Shown one piece after another: positions 8,032-16,164 of a stretch of DNA of 64,000 nt (the first letter of the stretch is position 1; each line of letters begins with the position of its first letter). The stretch comes from Paenibacillus taichungensis (GTDB lineage Bacteria; Bacillota; Bacilli; Paenibacillales; Paenibacillaceae), in contig NZ_QEVW01000006.1 of the NCBI RefSeq assembly GCF_003287275.1, forward strand, positions 558,001 to 622,000, written 5' to 3'. Below the pieces are notes generated by a model, which had not been told where the DNA came from, made no database searches, and saw only the letters and a program-made list of their open reading frames with translations. A program made the position numbers and the translations under genes.

Positions 8032-9900
8032 ATGGGCAACAGGAAAGCAGTATGGTTTCTGGTCTTCGCGCTCACGCTAACCATGTTTGGCCTTCATCCC
8101 GAACGGACCAGCGCGGCAAGCGTGAACATCACCAACGGTTCCGATTGGCTGGATACCGCTGGCAACCCCATTCAGGCCAATAGCGGAAACATTCTGAAAG
8201 TCGGCAGTACGTATTATTGGTACGGCGAGCATGCGGTCAGCGGCAAGTTTGACAGCGTTAATGTCTATACTTCCACCGATCTGAAGAACTGGACGTTCAG
8301 CAATGCTATTCTGACCAAGGATTCAGCCACCGAGCTGGCCTCCAGCAAAATCGAACGTCCCAAAGTCATCTACAACGCCGCCACAAAGCAGTATGTGTTA
8401 TGGGCACATTACGAGAACGGTACAGATTACAATCTGGGGCGGGTTGCGGTAGCAACGAGTAGCACACCAAACGGTAAATTCACGTATGAGGGAAGTTTTC
8501 GACCTTTGGATTATGAGTCACGCGACATGACTGTTTTCGTAGATACAGACGGTACAGGTTATCTGATCACAGCATCCCGCAAGAATGGCGGAGCCAATGA
8601 TACCATGGCTATTTTTAAAATGAACGCCAGCTATACCGGTGTGGAATCCTTTGTGGGTTGGCAATTCGAGAACGCCTATCGTGAAGCTCCTGCCGTTGTG
8701 AAAAAGGGCAATCGCTACTACCTCTTCACCTCCCAGGCTGCTGGCTGGTATCCGAATCAGGGCGCGTATGCAACCGCATCGTCCATGACAGGCACGTGGT
8801 CCGCTCTTACACCTTATGGAAACCCATCGGCCTTCGGCTCCCAGATCCATGATATTGCTACGATTACAGGCAGCAGCACCACATCCTATATTTATATGGG
8901 CGACCGATGGAATCCACTCAATCTTGGTGAACATAAGCATATCTGGCTTCCTTTAACCCTGAATGATTCAAATGGAACCGCCTCACTGGAGTGGTACAAA
9001 GAGTGGAATATCGATGCTGTAACAGGCACGGTAACGCCCCCTTCTCTTGTTAATCACGCCCAAGGCAAAACAGCTACCGCCATCTCCACAGCCTCCGGCT
9101 CATCTGTATCCAATGTTAACGATGGCAACTATCAGACTTCTTGGGCAGCATCGTCCAATACTTGGCCAGCTTGGTGGCAGGTCGATTTCGGTGCACCGAA
9201 GACCATCACGGAGATCGATATCTCCTGGTTTATGTATAAAGGATCTGAGGGCTATTATAAGTACAAAATTGAGATCAGCAACGATGGCGTCAACTACTCC
9301 ACCCTGGATCGAACCACTAATACCACCTATGGGTTTACGACCGACGCTGTACATTTTACCGCCCGTTATGTACGGATCAATATGGTCAACGCTGTCCTGT
9401 GGAACAATCCGGGTAACTGGTACACCCCAACCCTGCATGAGGTCAAAATGTTAGGCCCAGCAACACCTGATGCGACAAATTACAGCCGATTTAGTTCCTT
9501 CAATTATCCGGATCGGTACATCCGTCATTCCAACTTCACTGCACGGATCGACGCCAACGTCTCACCTGTACTTGATTCCCAGTTCCGCGTTGTACCCGGC
9601 TTGGCCAGCTCTACAGGCATCTCACTGGAGTCCATCAACTTCCCTGGCTATTTCCTGAAACGCAATGCCAGCAACAAAATCGTACTTGAAGCGTACACGG
9701 ATACCGACACCTACAAAGGAGATGCCACTTTCCTGAGCAGCCCCGGCTGGGCTGACAGCACCAAAGTATCGCTCCAATCGTACAGCCAGCTCGGATATTA
9801 CATCCGGCATTACAACTATGTATTGCAGCTGGATGCCATCAATGCCTCCAGCAGCGCAACGGTGAAGGGTGACGCCACGTTTGGGCGAACTGATTTCTAA
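8032..9900 (+). CDS. Secreted GH43 exo-galactanase-like enzyme with F5/8-C and CBM42 domains
   Basis: 622 aa. ATG 8032 follows a strong TTAGGAGGTG; an upstream in-frame GTG overlaps that RBS. Signal peptide ends near RTSAAS. Residues about 30-335 form a five-blade propeller of GH43 type; YYWYGEHAVSG, SSKIERPKVIYN, SRDMTVFVDTDG and the acid-containing YREAPAVV are as in the exo-beta-1,3-galactanase subgroup (GH43_24), in which the usual catalytic base is absent. Residues about 345-480 are a discoidin/F5-8 type C (CBM32-like) domain (NDGNYQTSWAAS, ARYVRINM). The final 140 residues are an AbfB/CBM42 arabinose-binding beta-trefoil (YPDRYIRHSNF, YFLKRN, LGYYIRHYNY). The combination suggests attack on arabinogalactan side chains. 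The GH43 subfamily is inferred from motifs. Confidence 0.85.
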   Translation: MGNRKAVWFLVFALTLTMFGLHPERTSAASVNITNGSDWLDTAGNPIQANSGNILKVGSTYYWYGEHAVSGKFDSVNVYTSTDLKNWTFSNAILTKDSATELASSKIERPKVIYNAATKQYVLWAHYENGTDYNLGRVAVATSSTPNGKFTYEGSFRPLDYESRDMTVFVDTDGTGYLITASRKNGGANDTMAIFKMNASYTGVESFVGWQFENAYREAPAVVKKGNRYYLFTSQAAGWYPNQGAYATASSMTGTWSALTPYGNPSAFGSQIHDIATITGSSTTSYIYMGDRWNPLNLGEHKHIWLPLTLNDSNGTASLEWYKEWNIDAVTGTVTPPSLVNHAQGKTATAISTASGSSVSNVNDGNYQTSWAASSNTWPAWWQVDFGAPKTITEIDISWFMYKGSEGYYKYKIEISNDGVNYSTLDRTTNTTYGFTTDAVHFTARYVRINMVNAVLWNNPGNWYTPTLHEVKMLGPATPDATNYSRFSSFNYPDRYIRHSNFTARIDANVSPVLDSQFRVVPGLASSTGISLESINFPGYFLKRNASNKIVLEAYTDTDTYKGDATFLSSPGWADSTKVSLQSYSQLGYYIRHYNYVLQLDAINASSSATVKGDATFGRTDF

Positions 9901-9927
9901 TTGATTGAGCAGCCTGTGTCTAGATAA

Positions 9928-9973
9928 GGAGGCCGCTTCTTCAGGGATCTTGACTGAAGGAGCGACCTCTTTC
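9928..9973 (+). terminator. Terminator of GH43 gene
   Basis: A stem of about 16 bp (GAGGCCGCTTCTTCAG / CTGAAGGAGCGACCTC, two mismatches) is followed by a short TTT. Confidence 0.6.
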
Positions 9974-10067
9974 AGGCGTCAACCATTGCGGTTATGAGCT
10001 AATTGAACCATGTATACATAAAGGTCGGGGTATGTTATATTCGTCGTGAACTGATTTGGAGGGGATA

Positions 10068-10112
10068 ATGATGATTATCACAATTGCAACTGGACCCATT
10101 TTTGAAGGATAA
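10068..10112 (+). CDS. 14-codon leader ORF upstream of tandem GNAT gene
   Basis: The ORF encodes MMIITIATGPIFEG and is preceded by GGAGGGGATA, a ribosome site better than that of the downstream gene. Its last codons contain GAAGGA (10104-10109), which is complementary to TCCTTC (10141-10146). The latter also pairs with the GNAT ribosome site. The size, position and competing pairing match a translational-attenuation leader. Confidence 0.5.
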   Translation: MMIITIATGPIFEG

Positions 10113-10141
10113 CGCCTAACCGGTCCCATAACTGCGTGTTT

Positions 10142-10156
10142 CCTTCTCCATGAAGG
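10142..10156 (+). promoter_or_regulatory. Hairpin hiding the GNAT ribosome-binding site
   Basis: CCTTC (10142-10146) and GAAGG (10152-10156) form a 5-bp stem whose right arm is the Shine-Dalgarno of the GNAT gene. A second stem GGACC/GGTCC (10092-10096, 10122-10126) joins the leader ORF to the spacer. Confidence 0.4.
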
Positions 10157-10166
10157 TGTGAATCCC

Positions 10167-11027
10167 ATGTCAACGTATGAAGTCATTCCCATGATGTATA
10201 ATTCCAGGGAACAGATTAACGCGATTATTTTGCTTGAACAACAGTGTAAACAACTGGATTCCATTCACCTGAAAGCAGACCTTGACCATATTAGCAAAAA
10301 AGACGGAGATCACGCGCTACTCTGTTACCGTGATGGTAATTTGGTCGGACTCCTTAGCTGGTATCCCTCGGACGGCGTAATTGGAAACATTAATGCCATC
10401 GTACATCCGCACGAACGCCGCCAAGGTGTGTTCCGCCGTTTGCTAAAGTTTGCTACCGCGGAAATGAAAATAGCAGGCATTAGGCAGCTTAGTTATCGCG
10501 TCCCGAACAATTTACCTTCGGGTCTAGGAACTGTTCAATCCCTTGAGGCCGTTCATGATCGGTCAGAGTACGCGATGCAGCTTGTGAACGAAGCCTTTTC
10601 GGCTGTACATTCTTCCGATCTGACTTTGTCAGTGGCGGAAGACCAGGACTTTGAATTTATGATCACCTGCTCCGCCCAAGCATTTGGAAATTCCGAGGAA
10701 TGGACACGCAACTATTTTACAGAAACCGATGAACCTAGCCGGGTCACGTATATTGCATGGAAGAACGAATTGCCTGTAGGGCTTGTCCGAATTAACGTTA
10801 TCAATGAGACCACGGCCTTTATTCATAATTTTTGTATCCTGCCTGTTTATCAGGGCAAAAGGTTGGGCCGTACTGTCCTTGGCGCTTTAGTGGAACTTCT
10901 TATGAAACAACACTATACGGTTATTCGCTTGTCTGTAGTTACGGATAACGACCGTGCCTTGAATTTGTATCGCAGTGTTGGATTTGAGGTACAGTCCGAG
11001 TATCAATATTTCAGTGGATCTTTATAA
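10167..11027 (+). CDS. Tandem GNAT N-acetyltransferase
   Basis: 286 aa with two GNAT folds. The N-terminal domain (residues about 1-140) has acetyl-CoA loop NAIVHPHERRQGVFRRLL. The C-terminal domain (about 150-286) has FCILPVYQGKRLGRTVLGALV and the terminal DNDRALNLYRSVGFE strand-helix. Both R/Q-x-x-G-x-G/A-type loops are intact, so both halves may bind acetyl-CoA. ATG 10167 is chosen from AAGGTG eight bases upstream; an upstream GTG overlaps the RBS. The substrate is unknown. The leader ORF in front suggests regulation by translation state, as seen for drug-modifying enzymes; this is inference. Confidence 0.8.
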   Translation: MSTYEVIPMMYNSREQINAIILLEQQCKQLDSIHLKADLDHISKKDGDHALLCYRDGNLVGLLSWYPSDGVIGNINAIVHPHERRQGVFRRLLKFATAEMKIAGIRQLSYRVPNNLPSGLGTVQSLEAVHDRSEYAMQLVNEAFSAVHSSDLTLSVAEDQDFEFMITCSAQAFGNSEEWTRNYFTETDEPSRVTYIAWKNELPVGLVRINVINETTAFIHNFCILPVYQGKRLGRTVLGALVELLMKQHYTVIRLSVVTDNDRALNLYRSVGFEVQSEYQYFSGSL

Positions 11028-11044
11028 AAGATCTCCTGCCGAGA

Positions 11045-11078
11045 GATCGTTTTCCTACTAAGGAAAACGATCTTTTTT
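11045..11078 (+). terminator. Terminator of GNAT gene
   Basis: Perfect 11-bp stem GATCGTTTTCC / GGAAAACGATC, loop TACTAA, followed by TTTTTT. Confidence 0.9.
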
Positions 11079-11120
11079 ATGGAGTATCCCTCTTCGCAAT
11101 ATAAACAACATTTAGAAAGA

Positions 11121-11678
11121 TCATATCCCACAACTGAATACATAAGCAGGCGGCAGGTTACGGTACACTCTTGTCATGCTTACGTCTCCGAAAAACTGCT
11201 TGAGCAGGCTCCGTTTGAGCAACGTATATTGAAAAGTAATAAACTTGCCATCCTGCTTCAGGTGCTGCCTTGATTTCGTTAAAATGTCCCGTGATACCTC
11301 GGCAGGCAGACTCGCAAAAGGCAGTCCGGATACAATGTAATCAACCTTGTTCAGTCCATATTGTCGTATGTGCAGATCGACATGCACGGCAGAATCATGA
11401 ATGATGTGTACATTCGGAAGATGACCGTACTTTTTGCGAAGCAACTGGCAGAAGCGGGCGTTGTTTTCAATCAAAATCAGGACCGTTCCTGGCTGCATGT
11501 TCGCAAGCAGCATTTCCGTAAACACCCCTGTGCCCGGCCCATACTCCACAATGCATGATGCACGGTCAAATGTGATGTCTTTCACCATTTTCGCTGCCAG
11601 ATATTTTGAGCTGGGGGCAATCGCCCCAATCCATCGGGGACCCTGAATGTATTGCTTCAAAAAGGATAACCATTCCAT
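11121..11678 (-). CDS. Class I SAM methyltransferase, rRNA-adenine/phospholipid N-methyltransferase-like
   Basis: 185 aa cytoplasmic methyltransferase. SAM motif I is CIVEYGPGTGVFTEMLL; the acidic end of strand 2 is LILIENNARF; the IV-like motif is VDYIVSGLPFASLP. The N-terminal FLKQYIQGPRWIGAIAPSSKYLAAKMV is the usual leader of PmtA-like phospholipid N-methyltransferases and RsmA-like proteins without the rRNA-binding tail. Substrate (lipid or RNA) cannot be decided. RBS TAGGGGGTCGG lies upstream. No partner gene; stands alone. Confidence 0.8.
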   Translation of the reverse strand: MEWLSFLKQYIQGPRWIGAIAPSSKYLAAKMVKDITFDRASCIVEYGPGTGVFTEMLLANMQPGTVLILIENNARFCQLLRKKYGHLPNVHIIHDSAVHVDLHIRQYGLNKVDYIVSGLPFASLPAEVSRDILTKSRQHLKQDGKFITFQYTLLKRSLLKQFFGDVSMTRVYRNLPPAYVFSCGI

Positions 11679-11839
11679 GCTGTCCGACCCCCTAAGTTGA
11701 TTTCTGAGATCAGTATAGAATTCAAATCTGAAGAAGCAATCGATGAAACTAAGAAGAATAATGAAGGATTACGACCTTGGCATGCTATATCATATTCCGG
11801 AAGGACAAACCTTGCGAATGCTGCGGGTTAAAAGCGTAG

Positions 11840-11876
11840 AAAACACAAAAAGCCACATTCGATTTCTCGAATGCAG
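11840..11876 (-). terminator. Terminator of CD3324-family gene
   Basis: On the minus strand, CATTCGA-GAAA-TCGAATG forms a 7-bp stem with a GNRA-type loop, followed by CTTTTTGTGTTTT. Confidence 0.7.
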
Positions 11877-11890
11877 CTCTAACCCTTAAA

Positions 11891-12157
11891 TCACTTTTTG
11901 GAATATACAATTTTCTTGATACTGTCGATGGACAAACAAAATTGTTCGATGAGTTGGTCGATGGACACGCCCGCAGCGAATAGCTGGCGGATCTCATCGT
12001 TCCTTTGCTTCAACATCAACCGGCTGCCCGAATTTTCGCCCCACTTTTGATGGGCTTCCTTCGGTTTAGGGATATACACCAATCCACCAGGAATGTAGCG
12101 CTGGATCTCTTTTATCAATGATTCCGGAATGATCGTGTCCGCATTAATATATTTCAT
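11891..12157 (-). CDS. CD3324 family protein (small DNA-binding-like)
   Basis: 88 aa. MKYINADTIIPESLIKEIQRYIPGGLVYIPK and KWGENSGSRLML match the CD3324 family of Firmicutes. The C-terminal EIRQLFAAGVSIDQLIEQFCLSIDSIKKIV reads as a resolvase/sigma-like helix-turn-helix, so nucleic-acid binding is plausible. RBS AAGGAGCGGAGC is well placed. Function is not established. Confidence 0.85.
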   Translation of the reverse strand: MKYINADTIIPESLIKEIQRYIPGGLVYIPKPKEAHQKWGENSGSRLMLKQRNDEIRQLFAAGVSIDQLIEQFCLSIDSIKKIVYSKK

Positions 12158-12195
12158 ATATGCTCCGCTCCTTAAAAGGTAAGATCTTTAAGGCA

Positions 12196-12301
12196 GCAGA
12201 GTCAATCGATGAACACTTGTTATACGCATTATGCGGGTATGGCGGAAATGGACTTCAAGCTCTATACAAACAACCGCCGTTGTTCATCGCATGGACTCTG
12301 C
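12196..12301. repeat. Long imperfect inverted repeat (about 20-bp arms)
   Basis: GCAGAGTC..CGATGAACA (12196-12215) is repeated inverted as TGTTCATCG..GACTCTGC (12281-12301), with a 3-4 nt discrepancy in the centre of each arm. The 65-nt loop contains a further GGCGG/CCGCC stem. It lies between the CD3324 and WYL-regulator genes, in a region without a credible gene. Confidence 0.6.
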
Positions 12302-12387
12302 ATAGAGCGGATCGTGAAACTTCTTATGAATTGAATCATGGTAGCCCCCCATTCGGTGAATTCTATATTAGTTACTTTCATGGTACT

Positions 12388-12406
12388 CTTATATGTTCCA
12401 TATAAG
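12388..12406. repeat. Small AT-rich hairpin
   Basis: CTTATAT-GTTCC-ATATAAG is a perfect 7-bp stem near the 3' end of the WYL regulator gene. It could act as a weak terminator on the minus strand, but no T-run follows directly. Confidence 0.35.
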
Positions 12407-12429
12407 AACACAATATCCTTTTACAACAT

Positions 12430-13335
12430 TCAATACTGGTTCAGACTTCGTTCCAGCATCTCTCTCACTTGTTGTTGCAGCTCCTGCGGCTTAATCACCT
12501 TCACATCTGGTCCGTAGGAGAGCAGCTTCCGCGCTGTAAAGGGAAATTCCTCAGGCGGAACCAGTCCTCGCCATTCATTCCCTTCAACCGATTTGAACAG
12601 TACATCTGATCCTGCCAGTCTCGCCCCAAAATCTGTAAATTGCAGTACGACTTCCACGCCTTCTCTGTTTTCCTTATAATTCTGCCACTCTTGCAAACTA
12701 GGAACCGACTCGTCGATGGTATCCCGCATAACCAGCTCCTGCATGCGATCCACTCGATACAACAGCACCCGATCCTTCCTCCGGGCCGGCATATACCAAT
12801 ACCCGCGATCGTAATAGATGCCTATGGGGAAAGCCTGTACTTTTTTATCTCCCTGTCGGGAATGATATATAAATTCAATCTCTCTTTGTTCTACTGCCGC
12901 ACCTAGTATCTCTGTTGTTAAAGCCTCGACCTGTACAGCATGATGTTGAAGGAACGTAATGTGCTGCCTCATCCGTGTAATCAGATCCTGTACATCCTGA
13001 GGTAAAGTTGAATAATATTCCTCGGCGAGATGCTCACGTATCGATCCATACGGAAAATCCGGGACGTTCTCCAAATATTCAATCATCATAAACAAACCCA
13101 ACGCCTCATGCTGTGTGAGTTGAAGAGGTGGCAAAATCCGATTAGGAAGCACTCGATAACCCCCGTTCACTCCAACCTCCGTATATAAAGGAAAGCCCAG
13201 CTCCTGCAGATCATTCAGATCTCGCTGGATCGTCCGGATCGACACCTGAAAACGCTCCGCCAATTCACGAGCCGTAAATTTCTTTCTCGAATCCATGAGC
13301 CGCATTAATGCGAGTTTTCGATTATTCAAATTCAC
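12430..13335 (-). CDS. YafY-type transcriptional regulator with WYL domain
   Basis: 301 aa. The N-terminal HTH_11 winged helix (residues 1-60: ALMRLMDSRKKFTARELAERFQVSIRTIQRDLNDL) binds DNA. The central WYL domain (about 135-210: EIEFIYHSRQG...AFPIGIYYDRGYWYMPARR) is a ligand or nucleic-acid sensor. The C-terminal WCX-like domain runs 225-301. It is divergently transcribed from the DHFR-like reductase gene with a 68-bp shared intergenic region, so control of that gene and itself is likely. Confidence 0.85.
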   Translation of the reverse strand: MNLNNRKLALMRLMDSRKKFTARELAERFQVSIRTIQRDLNDLQELGFPLYTEVGVNGGYRVLPNRILPPLQLTQHEALGLFMMIEYLENVPDFPYGSIREHLAEEYYSTLPQDVQDLITRMRQHITFLQHHAVQVEALTTEILGAAVEQREIEFIYHSRQGDKKVQAFPIGIYYDRGYWYMPARRKDRVLLYRVDRMQELVMRDTIDESVPSLQEWQNYKENREGVEVVLQFTDFGARLAGSDVLFKSVEGNEWRGLVPPEEFPFTARKLLSYGPDVKVIKPQELQQQVREMLERSLNQY

Positions 13336-13403
13336 CCCACCTAACTACGTCAACATTTGTCATAGTTGGAGTGTATCATACATATCAGAAGGGAGCGATT
13401 AAT

Positions 13404-13937
13404 ATGTCTACCAATAAAGTTGTGCTCTACATTGCAATGAGTCTGGATGGGTACATTGCAAGACCCGATGGTTCGGTGGATTGGCTGTTCGATGTGGAAG
13501 GCGATGGCGGCGATAACGGGTATGGCGAGTTCTATTCAACGATTGGATCGGTAGTTATGGGACGTCTTACGTATGAAGAGGTGCTCAAGCTGTCAGAGGA
13601 TTTCCCCTATGCGGATCGCCCGACGTATGTACTTTCCCGTTCCAAACAAGCCCCTGCGCCACACGTACAATTTACGGACGAGGCTGTGGAGAACCTGATT
13701 CCTCGATTGAAGCAAGACTTCAGTGGTGACATTTGGATTGTTGGCGGAGGCCAGCTGGTGCAAGCCGTTCTGGAACAACAACTGCTCGATGAGGTTGAGA
13801 TTACCATTATTCCGAAAATCCTTGGCGAAGGAATTCCCCTATTCCCAACAGGGACGATACCAACCCATTTCAAAATGATTCATACGCAGACACTTGGGCA
13901 GATCATTTCGATCCGCTATCAGGTACAAGGGAAGTAA
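13404..13937 (+). CDS. Dihydrofolate reductase family protein (RibD C-terminal domain)
   Basis: 177 aa NADPH-binding reductase of the RibD_C/YyaP/YwjB group. Motifs: YIAMSLDGYIARPDGSVDWL, GSVVMGRLTYEEVL, and IWIVGGGQLVQAVLEQQLLDEVEITIIPKILGEGIPLF. Start ATG 13404 is supported by GAAGGGAGCG seven bases upstream; a longer frame overlaps the divergent regulator. The physiological substrate is unknown for most members of this family; it need not be dihydrofolate. Confidence 0.88.
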   Translation: MSTNKVVLYIAMSLDGYIARPDGSVDWLFDVEGDGGDNGYGEFYSTIGSVVMGRLTYEEVLKLSEDFPYADRPTYVLSRSKQAPAPHVQFTDEAVENLIPRLKQDFSGDIWIVGGGQLVQAVLEQQLLDEVEITIIPKILGEGIPLFPTGTIPTHFKMIHTQTLGQIISIRYQVQGK

Positions 13938-13983
13938 CCGTAGTATAAACATCTCCACCCGTTGTATAAGGTGTGTACTAAAG

Positions 13984-14023
13984 AAGATCCAGGTCTCTCT
14001 AATTCAAGAAAGGTCTGGATCTT
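13984..14023 (+). terminator. Weak terminator-like hairpin after reductase gene
   Basis: AAGATCCAG / CTGGATCTT 9-bp stem with a partly paired loop. Only a poor T tract follows. Confidence 0.4.
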
Positions 14024-14116
14024 CCATTGGCTGCCTTCTTTTTGTATGTTCGGTTAATGACTACTGTTTCTCGAAAATATCTGCACTTTCTTCATTGATG
14101 TAGTTACAGATATAGA

Positions 14117-14575
14117 TTAAAAAATATAAAGGAGGCGATCCAATGCCGCTAACACACATATAGGCACAAATGCAAGATATATAGTTATTCCTAAAATCCC
14201 AATGATTTGCGTGCTACCTAATTCATTTTTTGTAGGTGGGGAATCATAGTATAGCCCAGCTCGTATATCACCATTTGCCTTTAAAGCAGCTATATAGTTA
14301 TCAATCCTATATTTCTCCCAACCCCATGTTTCTTTTTCTTCAATTAGTTCATCTATAGTCTGAGGCCTATAATTCGTAACTTTTTGTAGATAATCATTAT
14401 CTATAGCTCGTAATTCACTTTGAATTAATAGGATTACACAGAGAAGAGAAGAGGATATAGCTGCAAAAGTAAAGGGGACAGTGATAGCATAGCCCTCGTA
14501 AATCATATATTTGATCATCATATAAACTAGAAAACCAATTAAATTACATAGTACAAAAATGTACTTTATCTTCAA
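14117..14575 (-). CDS. Hypothetical membrane protein
   Basis: 152 aa, AT-rich. Two hydrophobic segments near the N-terminus (IFVLCNLIGFLVYMMIKYMI; VPFTFAAISSSLLCVILLI) and one or two at the C-terminus (IIGILGITIYLAFVPICVLAALDRLL) flank a charged middle loop (about residues 55-115). No family recognised. It starts the low-GC accessory stretch and has no clear partner. Confidence 0.6.
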   Translation of the reverse strand: MKIKYIFVLCNLIGFLVYMMIKYMIYEGYAITVPFTFAAISSSLLCVILLIQSELRAIDNDYLQKVTNYRPQTIDELIEEKETWGWEKYRIDNYIAALKANGDIRAGLYYDSPPTKNELGSTQIIGILGITIYLAFVPICVLAALDRLLYIF

Positions 14576-14612
14576 AGTTTCACCTGCTTCATTATGATAT
14601 TAAAGTTAAGAT

Positions 14613-15352
14613 CTAAATTTCTGGCGTCATATTTACATATACTGCTTTATCCAATTGCCTGAATAAATAAGATACAAAGCTTAGAATATCTAAACAATCC
14701 TGCTTACTCACTGGCCATGTTATTTTAGCTCGTGAGCTGTTGGATTTCTAATAGCCTGCATGAGTCCTGAAGATAGAAATTTAATACCGTTTTGAGTATT
14801 AACTTCCGATTCTGTCGAACATTTTGTGATCTTTAAAACTCCGTTTTTAGCATCTAAAACATCCATCATCAGATTAGACCCGTCTCTTTGACTCTTAGAC
14901 TTATCTTTTATTGCATAGTTGTAAGCTTTAGTTGCTTCAAAAACAGCATGAAAATAGTTAGCCTGTATAAAAAACTCCTTGCAGTGCTTTACTACTTCAG
15001 GATGAAAATCTCTATTATAGAATGTTTGTATTTCATCCTTGTTGACTAAATTATATGAGAGACCGTTTTCCGACAAAATCTTGACTACTTCCTTTTCTGT
15101 TTCTTCAGTAGTAGCTAATTCCTTGCAAAATTTGATTAACATTTTATCTCTAGATTCATTATCCATACTTACTTTTGCGAGAGTCATAATCCAGTCATAA
15201 ATTAATTTAGCTCTGCTCGATGTAATTGATTCCATAGGAAAACTATCTCTTTCAAAACCAAAAACTCCATTCCCTATTCTGTCTATCTCTTTACCTGTTG
15301 AACTCGAGGTAAACACACTCCCTATCTTGATTGCAATTAGCCTGTAATTCAT
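14613..15352 (-). pseudogene. TIGR02391 (Ymh/HEPN-like) gene with C-terminal frameshift
   Basis: The open frame 14720-15352 encodes 210 aa ending MQAIRNPTAHELK. The core (FHPEVVKHCKEFFIQANYFHAVFEATKAYNYAIK; DGSNLMMDVLDAKNG; MQAIRNPTAHE) matches the TIGR02391 family, whose RNPxxHE region resembles HEPN nucleases and which is often found near phage and defence genes. The family normally continues past this motif. Adding one A to the A4 run at 14723-14726 restores it: LKITWPVSKQDCLDILS, then a further 21 residues to a TAG at 14613-14615. So this is a recent one-base loss, a sequencing error, or a -1 slip site. Function is unknown; a role in abortive infection is only suggested by family context. 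Confidence 0.7.
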
Positions 15353-15564
15353 TACATATTCCCCTTCTTTCTCTGCTCAAGATTACAAATTATACCTAAA
15401 TACAACGTATTCGAGCATATATAAGCATTTTCCTTCAGGATCTTCTGGTAGGTTAAATGGTGTATGCATCTAAGAAAATCTTCAAGCTGCGGGATAGTTC
15501 AATAAATCACTTTGCCTTGAAAATTAACGTTTATAAACCGATAATATAAAAGGTAATTCAATAA

Positions 15565-16020
15565 AAAATAGTTGCTTTATTAGTAGAAGGTAGAATTGAA
15601 CGTTCGGATAAGATCGCAAAATTCGCAACTGATAATGAATCCGGACTAACACGGGATTTAGCGAACAATCTATCTGCAGCGGAACTTACGGAGACTTGGA
15701 AAAGTGCAGCTGAGAAAGATATTGATGAAAAACTGAACGTTGTTTCCGAAGAAGATTATCCTGCAGCTATTAATGAAACCTTCAAAATCTTAACAGCAGA
15801 GACCAAACGATTATGTGGCGTGACTAATTTTGAACCAGAAATACCGAGAAAAGTGGAAGAAAAGAATTCTATAGGTATGGATCATATTCAAGGGATTTCC
15901 GTTTCTAAAGCAGAGAAAACATTAAAGATAGATATCATCCAATACAAAACAACACCTGTACGGATAAAGATGAAAAATAGTAAAGCTATTATTCAAGATC
16001 AGTTAGTGTTTAATTTTTAA
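15565..16020 (+). pseudogene. 5'-truncated gene remnant
   Basis: A frame open for 151 codons from a TAA at 15562 has no credible start codon: the first GTG is at 15820, without RBS, in the middle of protein-like sequence. It reads as real coding sequence (LLVEGRIERSDKIAKF ... LANNLSAAELTETWKS ... EDYPAAINETFKILTAET ... LKIDIIQYKTTPVRIKM). I do not recognise the family. A good terminator follows, so the 3' end is intact and the 5' part has been lost. Confidence 0.6.
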
Positions 16021-16036
16021 ATATACACCACAAATA

Positions 16037-16067
16037 AAGAGGCTGGAGATTTCTTCAGCCTCTTTTT
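16037..16067 (+). terminator. Terminator after gene remnant
   Basis: AGAGGCTG / CAGCCTCT 8-bp stem followed by TTTTTG. Confidence 0.8.
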
Positions 16068-16134
16068 GTTTGCAGGGAACTCCTCTCAACTTCTATATGA
16101 ATTCTCCTTAATAGTACATTTCTCGCCGGTATAC

Positions 16135-16164
16135 TTGACATTCTTTTACATATAGCTGTAATAT
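16135..16164 (+). promoter_or_regulatory. Promoter-like elements upstream of toxin-like gene
   Basis: Consensus TTGACA (16135-16140) and TAATAT (16159-16164) at 18 bp, with a TG one base upstream of the -10. This would give a long leader of about 250 nt before the start at 16420. The leader contains a TATTGT/ACAATA hairpin but no riboswitch that I recognise. Confidence 0.45.

Noticed and set aside
11743..11889. 48-codon plus-strand ORF (MKLRRIMKDYDLG...)
   Set aside because: No clear RBS, contains the terminator hairpin of the opposite gene, no recognised family; perhaps debris.
12160..12405. 81-codon plus-strand ORF over the inverted repeat
   Set aside because: Starts without RBS and is made of the hairpin arms; not protein-like.
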